From positions 1 to 50,181 of the IMG/VR virus record IMGVR_UViG_3300044980_000168: DNA of 50,181 nt; one strand, 5' to 3'. Origin of the DNA: a virus. Numbering within the stretch: the stretch's first letter is position 1; each line of letters begins with the position of its first letter. Positions 14,731-25,200 of this stretch are shown piece after piece. The notes under the pieces are model-generated. The model did no database searches. It was not told the DNA's origin and saw only the letters and a list, made by a program, of their open reading frames with translations. Both the position numbers and the translations under genes were made by a program.

Positions 14731-17700
14731 CTAGCCTAGCGCAATCTTCTCGGGTCCGGTAGCCATCTGACTTGCCAGGTGAGCTCGATCCTTGTGGCCT
14801 CCCCCGGCCGCTCCTGGAGCCTTGGAGCGGTTGGACTTGGCGGGGGTACCCATGTTTGGGGCCTGCTGAGGTGCGAAGGTCGTTTGCCAGGCCCCCACGT
14901 TCTGAAGGTTCGGACTGACGGCGCCACCCAGGAGGGTGCTTGCCCCGGTGAGCTGCTTGTAAGAAACGGCCTTCGGCGTCTCCTGCATGTAGGTAACGGT
15001 CTTCTTGCCGATGTGCGCGGCCAGGGCGGGCATGCCGGAGTTATTCATCGCCTCGATCTGATCATGTACGGCGATACCCTTCGCCACGTCATGCATGACG
15101 CTGAGGGGATCGTTCGCGGCGTCGAACTTCCGGTTATACACGTGCTTGTCATGCTCGCTCACGGGGAGGGGGTTCACGTGAGGCATCATCGGAGTGGTCG
15201 TTTGCTCCTTTGGGAGCTCGTTCGCCAAGTATGTCAAAGTCCTCAAGGCGGCCGACTGGAAGGAAGCCGCCACCCCAGGAGCGTGTGGCGCAATGCTTGA
15301 GACGGCTTGCTCGAGTCGAGCTTGATGCGCGGCGGGGTCCTTCATCGCCGCCAGGACAGCATCCCTCTTCTCTTCGAATGTGTTCAGGCCGTGAGAGGGA
15401 GGCGATTTTGGAGGGACGGGCCCATGTCCAAAGATGCCTCGGATGCCTTCGTCGATCTGCTTGTCGACGCTTTCCGAAGCCTTCGTAATCGCTCCCATGG
15501 CTGAGAGCTTGTCCAGCAGGACGGCAGCCGTGCTTCCGCCGCGCTCCTTTACGACCTTGTGGGCGAGCATGCCGGCGAGACCTGCTCCGAGCCCAGCGGG
15601 ACCCGCAGCAACGTGCCCAATGCCCGCGCCTGCGATGTATCCGGTCAAGGAGAACTTGTTGTTCTTCAGATGGCTTGCGGCGGCCTTGGTGAACGCCTTG
15701 TCTGCCACGCGTAGCTTCCGGTTGCGAAACTTCTCGGCCTTGTAGGCTTCAGTCCAAGCCTTGGGCATCTCGCCTGAAGCGACCTTCTCGTCCATGGAAG
15801 AGAGGATCTTGTCTTCAAGTACGTTGCGGATGTGCTTCTTGGCGGCGTTCTTCGCCATACCGTTTGGGTCGAGTGCGTTCCATTTGATGTCCGCATCGAT
15901 GCTCTTCCTCATGTCTCCAAGGGTCTTGAAAGACAGAGGAGTGTCCATGATGGTTTTCTCGTGCAGGTTCTTCGCCTCCGAAGCCGCCGTCTCTGCCGCC
16001 TCCCTAAGGGATGTCGCTTGCTGCACACGAGCATGGAAAGCATCTGCCTCGGCCTGGCGTGTGGCCTTGGCGATTCGAGCCTCTTCGGCGTGGCGCATGG
16101 TCCGATCTACCTTGGACGCTGCGCGGAGCTCTTCGGCTTCCGCGACCTGGGCTGCGCGCTTGGCTTTGGTGACGAGCTCAGGCTTGGCTTTCGGAAACAA
16201 GTCCTCCGCCCGGATGGGCTCACGTCCGCCCTTCTGTAGGAAGGCCGTCATGGCTGCATGCCCCTCCGGAGTTTCCTTGAACGCCGCGAAGGCCTCCGGT
16301 GACATGGGCTTCAGGGCTTCAAGCTCCTGCGCACGCTGTGCCCGCGTAATCTGCGCAGTTTCTAGACGGTCGTTCGCGAGCTTCGCCTCCTTGGCTGTCT
16401 TCGTCTCCCTGGCTTCTGCCGCTTTCACGGCCTGCGCTGCGTTTTCACGAGCGGCAATTTCAGAGTTCTCAGCAGCACGTGCTCGCTTCACTGAGCCGGA
16501 AGCTTCTACGGCTTCGTTCGCCTTTGCAGCCAGTGTTTCCTTCGTGTCGTTCGCGGCACGGGAGGCGAAATCCCCCTGCACACCCTTGAGTTCTGCGATC
16601 TGTGCAGCGTTCTTATGGGGTTCGATTTCAAGCCGGTTGATCTCGGTCTCAATAGAATCGTACACGTCTCGATACGTCGCGGCCCGCATGTCGGCAGGGA
16701 GCATCGCGGCGAGCTTCTCGCTGGAGGAACGAAAGGCCTGATTCACGGCGGGCTGGGCGTCGACGGCTCGCTGCCCCATCTTGACCAGGTTTTCCTTCAG
16801 GAGAAGGTCTCCCACCATCTCCTTGCCGTTCTTGAACCCCGCTGCCTTCGCTTCTTTGTCTAGGGCTTGCAAATCTTTGGCGGCGGAAGCGTTCCTTCCC
16901 TCCATTCCGATAGACATCGCTGTATCGGCCGCCAACGACTTCAGCTTCGGTGCGACGGCATCGATGGCCTCATGTGCAAGCACGCCGCCCGCGCCAAAAA
17001 GACCCCCACCAACGCCGCCCAGTAAGGACCCAACACCTACGCTCGCCAGGAGCTTCTCACCGTCGAGCTGGGGGTCTTTCGAAAGGCTCTGCTCGGACAG
17101 GTAGTCGCTGGCGCCATAGATGGCCCCCTCGGCTCCCATCCGACCGCCCATGATGGCGGCTTTCGTAGCTAGCTGCCCGGAAAGCGTGGTCGCTTCTTTT
17201 GGAAGGAGGCTCGCGATGCCGCGCTCCACCCGCTCGCCAACAGATGTGACGAGATGCTGAGGGGCCGAGATGACCTGCCCTGCTCGGGCCAGTATGCCAG
17301 GAGGTGTCGTCGCAGCACGTGCCGCTACTTGTGCGGTTTCGGTGCCTTCGGCCGCGCTCGCTGCGCCTCGAACGGCTGCGCTCGTAGCCCCTTCGGCTCC
17401 TAGGGCGGCGGCCTCTTCAGGGGCTGCAGCTCCTCCGCTGAGGGCGAGCGGCGCCAACATACCGAGGGCTTGACCTCCTCCGTGAGACCAAGGGTTTTCC
17501 GCCACGGACTGGCGGATGCCCTCCATGGTTTCCTTGGAGGTAACGGCGCGGAGGGCTGCATCGGACAAGCCGAGGCTGAGACCACTCGCAGCACCTACCG
17601 CGGCAGCTTCGAGTTGGTGACCGGGATCTCCGTACTGCTCGCGTCTCTTCTTGAGGGCGGCTTGCTGTACGAGATCTTCTTGATGTTGCTGCCATTCCTC

Positions 17701-17916
17701 GTCTGTGAGAGGCGTGGCTCCGTTCTGTAGCGCTGAATGGTAGGTCTCATAAGGGACCGTGCCGACTTGATCGCCCCATCGGACGGGTACGAGCTGACCC
17801 GGATCAGGTTGGCCTGCTTCGGGCGCTTCGTCTGTCGTTTCGGGAGCAGGATGCGCCTGCTCGAGCACCGATACCATCGGTCCCGAAGTGGCAGGGATGA
17901 GCGTATTTTCGGGCAT
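14731..17916 (-). CDS. Large internal virion / DNA-ejection protein, 1061 aa
   Basis: A very long protein with an acidic N-terminus, a central block of small hydrophobic Ala/Gly segments (about residues 105-130, 280-315 and 745-770) that could insert in membranes, and a long Lys/Glu/Ala coiled coil (about 330-700). This design matches the large ejection proteins of short-tailed phages, which leave the head and form a channel across the host envelope. No transglycosylase motif is visible in it. It is the last of five consecutive coiled-coil or low-complexity virion genes, and its ATG overlaps the previous stop by one base. Confidence 0.65.
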   Translation of the reverse strand: MPENTLIPATSGPMVSVLEQAHPAPETTDEAPEAGQPDPGQLVPVRWGDQVGTVPYETYHSALQNGATPLTDEEWQQHQEDLVQQAALKKRREQYGDPGHQLEAAAVGAASGLSLGLSDAALRAVTSKETMEGIRQSVAENPWSHGGGQALGMLAPLALSGGAAAPEEAAALGAEGATSAAVRGAASAAEGTETAQVAARAATTPPGILARAGQVISAPQHLVTSVGERVERGIASLLPKEATTLSGQLATKAAIMGGRMGAEGAIYGASDYLSEQSLSKDPQLDGEKLLASVGVGSLLGGVGGGLFGAGGVLAHEAIDAVAPKLKSLAADTAMSIGMEGRNASAAKDLQALDKEAKAAGFKNGKEMVGDLLLKENLVKMGQRAVDAQPAVNQAFRSSSEKLAAMLPADMRAATYRDVYDSIETEINRLEIEPHKNAAQIAELKGVQGDFASRAANDTKETLAAKANEAVEASGSVKRARAAENSEIAARENAAQAVKAAEARETKTAKEAKLANDRLETAQITRAQRAQELEALKPMSPEAFAAFKETPEGHAAMTAFLQKGGREPIRAEDLFPKAKPELVTKAKRAAQVAEAEELRAASKVDRTMRHAEEARIAKATRQAEADAFHARVQQATSLREAAETAASEAKNLHEKTIMDTPLSFKTLGDMRKSIDADIKWNALDPNGMAKNAAKKHIRNVLEDKILSSMDEKVASGEMPKAWTEAYKAEKFRNRKLRVADKAFTKAAASHLKNNKFSLTGYIAGAGIGHVAAGPAGLGAGLAGMLAHKVVKERGGSTAAVLLDKLSAMGAITKASESVDKQIDEGIRGIFGHGPVPPKSPPSHGLNTFEEKRDAVLAAMKDPAAHQARLEQAVSSIAPHAPGVAASFQSAALRTLTYLANELPKEQTTTPMMPHVNPLPVSEHDKHVYNRKFDAANDPLSVMHDVAKGIAVHDQIEAMNNSGMPALAAHIGKKTVTYMQETPKAVSYKQLTGASTLLGGAVSPNLQNVGAWQTTFAPQQAPNMGTPAKSNRSKAPGAAGGGHKDRAHLASQMATGPEKIALG

Positions 17917-19643
17917 TAGGAGGACGGCACGAACCCGGCCGCTGCTTTCTTCTCAGGCACGCCGTTCAACCTATCCAGCTGTTGCTGCAAGTCTGCACGC
18001 GTGGCTGCAAGACGGGTCTTGTTACCTCCCGAGAGGTTCTCATACGAGAGGATGCTGTTCGGATCGTGAGGTAGCTGGTCTCGAATGAGCTTCTGCTCGG
18101 CTTCGCTTGGAGCTCGATTCCCACCCGTCTCGGCTCGAGACATGGCGTTCACAGCGCTGGCGGTGTGTGACTCCCCCGCCGCGGTCTGCCTCGCATCGAA
18201 GGAGGGATGCTCCATGATGCCACTGATGGCGTCGATATGATCCAAGGCCTCCTGCAAAGAAGCTTTCTTCTTGTCGACGTCCGTCTTCTCTTTTTCCTTC
18301 ACGTTTAGACGGCTGTCCCCCGAAGCCACGGTGTCCTTGCCGGTGTTCGGCACGGCTTGATGATAGAACTCATTGAGCTCCTTCGCGCTTGCATCGGGAT
18401 GAAGTTCCATGATCTTGGACATGATCTCGGGATGGAACTTCTCGCCGGCAGCTGCGCCGTTTGCTCTCGCGGCCAGTTGCGCGGCCTGACGCGCGTCGAG
18501 GTCGGCTTGCGTTTGGGTGGCGTTCACCAACATCCCGCCATTCGTGATGGCCATCTGGCTGCCTGTCTTGTGGAGCTCCTTCTCGAAGTCCTCCGCCTGG
18601 GCGCTCAGCATCATTGAACGCGTTGCCGAGACGGCCGCATCGTGGCTGCCCGTCGCCTGCAAGTTCATCGAGTACAAGTTACGCGCTTCGGCTCCGTGAG
18701 CTTTTGCCGTCTCGTAATCCTGTCGCTGCGCGGCGATATCGTTGTTTATGTTCCGGTTCATCTGCTCGACGACGGGGTTGGGTCCATGATCCTTCAAGAG
18801 GCCTTGGCTTGCGGCGCTGAGACCCGCTGCCAGGATGTAAAGGCCTCTATGCACGGTATCCATGCTGTTGACATAGCGGTTCGGATCCATCCGGAAGTTC
18901 GCTTCGGTATCCGAAAGGCGCTGCAGATGTTCCAAGCCGCCCTTCGACTCCTTGAGGGCGTTGTCGGCGTCGTCTCGGGCTTCTGCAGCTTGCTGCGTCT
19001 TCAACTCTCCGCGCTTGCCATACAACTCGGCCTGCGTGTTCTCACCTACGGCCTGGGTGTGCGCGCCCGCAGCCTGGATCTCTTCCCGGTCGTGCAAGTC
19101 ATCCTGGATGGCTTGGTCGTACTTCGAGGGTTTGTAGGCAGCTGCTCCAGATGCGCCGGCTTTGGCGAGGGCTGACTGTTTCGGAGCCTCTGGGGCGGGC
19201 GGTGCCGTTGCATCGAAAGTTTTAGGGGCGTACTGAGTGTTTCCGACTGCTGCATCTTGAGACCCCGGAAGGGTCATCCCGCCACCGATCTGAAGACCCT
19301 GCTGCATAGGCGGAGCGGTTGCGCCTGCTACTCCTTGGGGTCCTAGTTCTTTGCCTGAAGGCAGAGACATACCACCACCAATCTGCAAACCCGGCGAAGC
19401 AGGTGGAGGGGAAGCACCTGCTACAAGCTGCAGCTTATAGGGTTGATCGGCAGGCGGGCTGTAACCCGGAAGAAGCGCGGACGTGGCCGGAGCGTCGGGC
19501 GGAGGTACTGCAGCCACGGCCGCCGCAACTTGCGACGCATAAACGGGATCGGTCGCGGGCGGCGGTGAGGGCGGCCCGATGTTTCCCGTAAAGGGCTGAT
19601 CGGCAGCCTGATCATACCCAGGGGGAAGGTCTGCAAGGCCCAT
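17916..19643 (-). CDS. Internal virion protein, coiled coil, 575 aa
   Basis: The first 150 residues are Pro/Ala/Gly-rich and contain a duplicated LQIGGGM-S/T-LP motif (about residues 86 and 116). The remainder is charged and helical with coiled-coil stretches (DDLHDREEIQAAGAHTQAVG). It shows no enzyme motif. It lies between two similar low-complexity genes with one-base overlaps, consistent with a set of co-ejected proteins. Confidence 0.6.
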   Translation of the reverse strand: MGLADLPPGYDQAADQPFTGNIGPPSPPPATDPVYASQVAAAVAAVPPPDAPATSALLPGYSPPADQPYKLQLVAGASPPPASPGLQIGGGMSLPSGKELGPQGVAGATAPPMQQGLQIGGGMTLPGSQDAAVGNTQYAPKTFDATAPPAPEAPKQSALAKAGASGAAAYKPSKYDQAIQDDLHDREEIQAAGAHTQAVGENTQAELYGKRGELKTQQAAEARDDADNALKESKGGLEHLQRLSDTEANFRMDPNRYVNSMDTVHRGLYILAAGLSAASQGLLKDHGPNPVVEQMNRNINNDIAAQRQDYETAKAHGAEARNLYSMNLQATGSHDAAVSATRSMMLSAQAEDFEKELHKTGSQMAITNGGMLVNATQTQADLDARQAAQLAARANGAAAGEKFHPEIMSKIMELHPDASAKELNEFYHQAVPNTGKDTVASGDSRLNVKEKEKTDVDKKKASLQEALDHIDAISGIMEHPSFDARQTAAGESHTASAVNAMSRAETGGNRAPSEAEQKLIRDQLPHDPNSILSYENLSGGNKTRLAATRADLQQQLDRLNGVPEKKAAAGFVPSS

Positions 19644-20425
19644 TACTGCTGACCCATCCCTCGCCTCACGGCTGCCAGCATCTGCATTTGCTCAGGTGTC
19701 ATCGGGGGCTGTGCGGGTGGTGGCGCTGCGACCGCCTGAGGAGGGGCCACGCCGGCCGGGGCTTGAGCTTGCGCGACCGTGTTCGAAAGCGACGGCATCA
19801 TCGGGCGGCCCGATGTGTCCGGAAGTGCTCCCGCGTAGGGGCTACCGGCTGGAGCTCGAACTTCCCGCATGGAGGGGTCGTTCGAAAACGCCGCGGGTGG
19901 TGCGCCCGTGAAGCCAGGAGCGTCGGCTTCGCCGGCTTCCGCCACGGGGGGCTTCACGCCGGGGGGTGACTGAGGTTCGGGCGCCGGGAAAGACCGGCGC
20001 ATGCTCTGCATGGGGCGAGCGACACCTTTCACTTCACCTGTCCCCGCCATTCGTGCCTGAGCCGCACGAACCCTATCTCCGAAACTTCCTTCGCCGTTCG
20101 CATCGCCCATGATGTTCCTCGTCGTTCCCATGTCTCGAGCTGCCTGGGGCGCCGAGACGGCTTGTTTGACGCCCTCAGAGTACGGCATCGCAGCGGAAAT
20201 GTCCCTGCCGACCCAGTCTTGATGTTGTCTGCCGTACACTGTTCGAGGGTCGGTCGGGAGCTCTTCCCCACCCTTCACCTGACTCCACGCCACATCCCGC
20301 ATGTCCCGAGGAGAATTGGCCGTCAGACCTTCAAGCTTTCGCCCGGACTGACCCTGGACAAGAGGCATCGAACCCGGCACGCCTCGGATGGTATCTTTGC
20401 CTTTTTTTAGGAGCTCGTCGGGCAT
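19643..20425 (-). CDS. Pro/Ala-rich putative internal virion protein, 260 aa
   Basis: Basic N-terminal half (MPDELLKKGKDTIRGVPGSM) followed by a long disordered Pro/Ala/Gln tail (PPQAVAAPPPAQPPMTPEQM). No domain is recognised. It is tiled with the neighbouring virion genes and probably structural or a head-internal protein. Confidence 0.55.
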   Translation of the reverse strand: MPDELLKKGKDTIRGVPGSMPLVQGQSGRKLEGLTANSPRDMRDVAWSQVKGGEELPTDPRTVYGRQHQDWVGRDISAAMPYSEGVKQAVSAPQAARDMGTTRNIMGDANGEGSFGDRVRAAQARMAGTGEVKGVARPMQSMRRSFPAPEPQSPPGVKPPVAEAGEADAPGFTGAPPAAFSNDPSMREVRAPAGSPYAGALPDTSGRPMMPSLSNTVAQAQAPAGVAPPQAVAAPPPAQPPMTPEQMQMLAAVRRGMGQQ

Positions 20426-20428
20426 GTC

Positions 20429-21346
20429 TTATACCATTTTGAAAAATGTGGAAGCAACACCGCCAGCTACCCCTAGCTCCTGGTCTTGCTGTTGTTCTCC
20501 AATAGCTTGCTCTTTTTGAGCAATGTTTTGCAGGTTATTCATCTGCTGACCAGCACCGTAAATCGCGTTCTCTTCGAGATTCTGTTCGTTCGCGCTTTGA
20601 CCGTACAAACCCAGCGCCTGCTGTTGATTTGCTTGCTGCTGTTGCTGCAAAAGAGCAGCTTGCTGCTGGGCAGCCGTATTTTGAGTTTGAGCTTGCGCCA
20701 TATTCACGGCGCCTTGTCCTGCCAAGGTCGACCCGAGTCCACCCTGCGCCGTTCCGACCTGCTGCTGACGAGCAGCTGCACCCGCAGCCCCGGCTTGAGC
20801 AAGGTTGCCTGAAGCCGCCGCGAGGTTCTGACCCATCGAGCCGCCACGAGCCCCCGCGCCGGACATCGCTTGCGTGATGGCGCTGTCCTGCCCTTGCTGC
20901 GCCACAGCACGACCCACATTAGGGCCTCCTCCATTGGCGACGTTTTGCAAGGATTGCTCGAGTTTTCCATACTGCTGTCCAGTCTGAGCCAGCTGCTGAC
21001 GAGATTGATAACCGGTCGGGTTCTGACTGAATGTGTTGAATCCAGGCTGCCCTCCTGAAAGGGCTTGGTTGCCCTCTTGAAAAAGAGCGCCTGCTTGTTG
21101 ATTCGCAGTAGCCGCAGCGGTCGCATAAGGATCAGCTTGAATTCCGCCATACCCGTTGGAATTCAGAGTAGGCGACAGAGAGGCCGCAAGACCGCCTCCC
21201 ATATATCCATTTTCGGTTGCTGCTTGCTGAGCCTGAGCTGCTTTCTCGCCGGCTTGCATAGCTGCAGCTTGTGTAGCCTGTGCGGGTGTTTCTCCACCTG
21301 AACCCGCGCCCGGATCGGTGTAGTAAAGCCCTGTGGGTTGGGTCAT
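20429..21346 (-). CDS. Gln/Ala-rich putative internal virion protein, 305 aa
   Basis: More than a third of the residues are Gln, Ala or Gly, with runs such as AAQQQAALLQQQQQANQQQA, and few acidic or basic residues. This matches helical low-complexity ejection proteins of podoviruses. The last 25 residues become a hydrophobic helix (GVAGGVASTFF). It resembles the neighbouring 21346-22293 product in composition and length, suggesting paralogy, and their start and stop overlap by one base. Confidence 0.6.
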   Translation of the reverse strand: MTQPTGLYYTDPGAGSGGETPAQATQAAAMQAGEKAAQAQQAATENGYMGGGLAASLSPTLNSNGYGGIQADPYATAAATANQQAGALFQEGNQALSGGQPGFNTFSQNPTGYQSRQQLAQTGQQYGKLEQSLQNVANGGGPNVGRAVAQQGQDSAITQAMSGAGARGGSMGQNLAAASGNLAQAGAAGAAARQQQVGTAQGGLGSTLAGQGAVNMAQAQTQNTAAQQQAALLQQQQQANQQQALGLYGQSANEQNLEENAIYGAGQQMNNLQNIAQKEQAIGEQQQDQELGVAGGVASTFFKMV

Positions 21347-22293
21347 TAGCCGCCTCCAAAGTCGCTGGTGTCACCCGTGAAGTCGCTCGTGTTTCCCTCC
21401 GCGCCAGGGGGAGGCACAGTCGGGTTGGAGCTAATGGCGTTCGCGGGAGGCGCCTGAGTGGAAGCCAAACCGTTATACATCTGCGCTCCAGCACCCACAG
21501 CAGCACCACCCGCACCCAACACGGTACCTTGGATGAGCGCGTTCTGCGCGTTCTGCTGGATCTGCCCCTGCTGGAAGATACCAGCGCCTGCGTTTTCGAT
21601 GTTCGAGTTGTTAGATCCGGCGGTCAAATACTGCTGTTGCTCGGTGTTCGAAAGGTTTCCGAACCCGAGCTGTCCTGCATTGTTGATCTGATTCTGCTGT
21701 TCTCTCAACTGGGCATCATTGATGCTTTGCTGTGTATTCTGAGCATAGTTCTGGTTCTGCAAGCCGCCTTGCTGGCTGAGTACATTGGCTAGCTGCTGTT
21801 GTGCCTGTGCTTGCGCGTTTGCGGCGACCTGAGATCCGCCCGCGACGGATGCGCTCTTCGCGATGGCGTTCTGTTGCTGAGCCTGACGTCGGTCCCCAGC
21901 CGCCGCAATCGGATTGGCGCCAGAAGAATTTGCGAGCGCCGTAGTTGCAGCCGCCCCTTGTCCCACACCCGCTTGATATTGCTGCTCGGCCGCGGAATCG
22001 TTCCCATTTGCTGCTGTCTTCTGCAACGATCCTACAAGGCTGTTCTGCTGGGAGTTGACATTATTGAACGCGCTCTGCTGCTGCGGCGCGAAAGGATTCT
22101 GAATCTGAGGCGCAGCGTTTTGCTGCGCAGCACCCGCCAGGTTCTGATACTGGTTCGCTGCAACTTCATTGGTTTGTTGGGCCTGCGTTGTGGGTGCGGT
22201 GGAGTTTCCATTCATGCCAACATAGAACATATCTCCAAAATCGGAATTATAGACTGCCGAAGGGTCAAATGCTTCACCTGCGATTCCGGGCAT
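21346..22293 (-). CDS. Gln/Asn/Ala-rich putative internal virion protein, 315 aa
   Basis: N-terminus MPGIAGEAFDPSAVYNSDFG, then long Gln/Asn/Ala helical repeats (ANQYQNLAGAAQQNAAPQIQ; QNYAQNTQQSINDAQLREQQ), a Gly/Ala-rich hydrophobic stretch (GTVLGAGGAAVGAGAQ), and an acidic, Pro-rich tail. It has the same build as the next gene, so the pair probably arose by duplication and form part of the ejected core. Confidence 0.6.
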   Translation of the reverse strand: MPGIAGEAFDPSAVYNSDFGDMFYVGMNGNSTAPTTQAQQTNEVAANQYQNLAGAAQQNAAPQIQNPFAPQQQSAFNNVNSQQNSLVGSLQKTAANGNDSAAEQQYQAGVGQGAAATTALANSSGANPIAAAGDRRQAQQQNAIAKSASVAGGSQVAANAQAQAQQQLANVLSQQGGLQNQNYAQNTQQSINDAQLREQQNQINNAGQLGFGNLSNTEQQQYLTAGSNNSNIENAGAGIFQQGQIQQNAQNALIQGTVLGAGGAAVGAGAQMYNGLASTQAPPANAISSNPTVPPPGAEGNTSDFTGDTSDFGGG

Positions 22294-22295
22294 GG

Positions 22296-25200
22296 CTAAC
22301 CCCTCCCTCCGACCGGCACCTGTCGATAGTTGCTCTCGAGCGCTTCTAGCTCGATGTTTGCTTCCACGAACGTGGCGCCCTTGCCTGTAACCATATTGGT
22401 CCCCTGGCTATCGCTGAAAGTGACCTGAATCGCTGCGGTTCGGTTGTACATGCCGGCTACGTGTAGCTGTAGCATGCTCCGAGGCAAAGAATCGACCTCC
22501 GCGCTATTCCAGAAGTTCGTTTGGACAACGCTCGTGTTGTAATCGATGGCGAACGAGATGGTCAGTCCACAGTCGTCGTTTTCCTTGAAATACAGCTGTG
22601 TGAAACAAGCTCTCTGATAGCCCTGCACGCCCTGCACTTTCACCCACGCGGTCGTCACGGGGGCCGTAATGAAATGCTTTCCTCCTGACGTGTCGTCATC
22701 CAGCCACGGATAACCTCCACCACTGGAGGGTGTGTCCGTCGCAACGTGCTCGAGCCAGAGGGCCCCGTCCGTCGTTACGGAAGCGTAAGCCGCCGCGTGG
22801 CTTGCGGTACCAGTGGCGATCGTCACATCTGCCACGGGTGCGGCTTGGGATGGGTAAGTGTGTTGAAGCCACTTGTCTACGAGATAGTCGTAGCAAAGTA
22901 CCACGGTCGCCGTCATCGCGGTGTTTGCACATACAAAGCGCACCTGGGTTGCGGTCGGTACAATGCAAGAACTGATAATGTTTGGGTAGGACGCCAGCAT
23001 GTCCACCACGTCATCGCCTACCCATGAGACGTTCAACGAACGGTCGCAGAGCATGATGCCGGTTTCGCTGCGGAAGAGAATACCTCCAGGAAAAACCTGT
23101 CCTGCTCGCCAGTCCAAAGGCCCGGCATCCGATGCGATGAACTGAGGCACTGTGAGAGAAGAGCCCGTGCCGTTCTCTTCGGGTCCGTCCCCATAGACCA
23201 CCCAAAGACCTCCGGCCTGCCCGATGATGAGCTTGTCATCGAGGGAGTAGATCGCAGTGATCGGACCTCCCTGTCCGATGGCGAGTGTTAGAGCTTCGTT
23301 GAACCTGGGCTCTTCGCCTTCAACGAAGGCGGTCGTGAACCAGATAGTCGTCTGGGTCTCGTCGACAATCCACAGGCGGTTATTGTGAATTGTGGAGCAT
23401 GTCGCACTCGGGGGATTTACCCCGTCCAGAATGTCCCCTGTAGTATAGAGCACCGTGGAGTTTTGAATCGCCGTATCTGGTACGGTATCGGTATATCCGG
23501 CAACCCCAGCTACCAGTTGAGACCCTGGGATCTTGGTGACCAGGTAATACGTACTCCCGCCGCTGAGCGTGCGGTAGATCTCGATCTGCGTCTGTCCTGG
23601 GTTCTGATAGTCGAAGTAAGACGTGCCGAGTGCATTGATGAAAAGCTGAGGCGCTGCCGTCGAACCAGGAGACCAGTTGGTGCTGTTGTTTGCATAGATA
23701 TCGGGAGCGCTTCTGGCGATGTGACCTGACGAATCCGTCCGTGTGTAACACACAGCCCAACCATAGACGCCCGTGAGCACGTTCGAAGATCCGGCCGATG
23801 GAGCAGGCACGAACAAGAACTCGGGATACGTAAAAAATCCGTGCTCGAACGTGTTCAATCCATCACAGACCATAGGCACCCCACCGGCCAGGTGGAGAGC
23901 TCCTGCAATGTCGAAAGAGTTATACAAAAGGGACTGATGCCCGGGATCAAAGAAGAAATCTGTCACCCAAGCGGGTCCGAAGCCCTGACCTACCCCGGGG
24001 CTTGTCGTAGCAAGTGTCTTCACCCCTACTGCAAAACGAAGACTTCCAGGGGCCGTCTGGCTCATGCTCGGAAGACTCTGCATCCCGACCGTGTCTGCGA
24101 ACGTGGGATCTACCTGCCTGGGTGCGACCGTAGCCACAGGCACAGGGTACTGAGCCACGCCGATGTTCTGATAGGACATCAGGTACATCGTGCATTGCTC
24201 GCTTGTGACCTGACTCGAGCCACCCGTTAGAAGGTTATTGTTATACCCGAGCTGAGTACACGTTGCCTGATATACGGACGTACCGCTTCCTACTGTGAAC
24301 GCCTTGGATACAGGCCAATATCCTGGAAGTTGTCCAAAGGCCTCGATCGTGAAACTCGTACCTGGACGAAGAATGCCGTAGGTGGTGACGGGCATCGTGC
24401 CTGCATTGGCGTTGCCGCTGGGTTGGTTCAAGAACCAATAGCTTGCAAAGAATGTCCCCGCTGACATGCGGCATAATCCGGATGCGAAACTTTGTACGGT
24501 GCTGGGTCCTTTCAACACCTGCCCCGACACGACTGATGTGAAAGCGTATCCGGGAGCGCCAGAAACGGCCGAATATCGAAGCTCATAGTTCGGCGTGCTG
24601 AAATATGGGTAAACGAAGACGAGTTGCTCTCCTGCTCCGTAGTTCGCAATCACAAGGGCAGTCGTATTGGAAACGTTGCCAAACAACGACTCGAGAGAGT
24701 TGGTCGAAACGACTACCCAACCAGGCTTGTAATATGTGAACTGTACGAAGTACGACCCAGACGTCTGCTGTGTGAGGACGATGAACCCGAACTGAGGGTC
24801 GTTCGCGAAAGGCATGATATCGGCGATGTATGAGGATTGAGGCCCCATGCTCTGGCCGATGAAACCGCCCGTAGACGTGAACGTGAAGCCGTACAACTGA
24901 GAAGGAGACCCCGTAACCTGAATCATCACCGCCACACACGAGGCGGCGGGAGCTCCGGGCAGAAAGATGGCCCAGATGCTTGCGGCCTCCTGTTGAATCA
25001 TCTGGGCGGGGGTGACCAGCGTGTCCCCCGTATCCGCGTTGATGACCGTGAACCACGTAGCGCCTTGGCTGGCATAGAAGATAAAACGGTTGAAGGTCGC
25101 ACCTGTCGGAACGTCCACAATCGTCGGGGTCGAACCAATCAGCGCGCCTGAAGGTTGTCCTGAGGGAACGCCTCGCCGGGTAACGTAGGGGTTCGGAAGA

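Noticed and set aside
15761-16741. 326-aa rightward ORF opposite the large internal virion protein
   Set aside because: Antisense of the Lys/Glu/Ala coiled coil, giving a Ser/Ala/Phe-rich product; no start signal or family.
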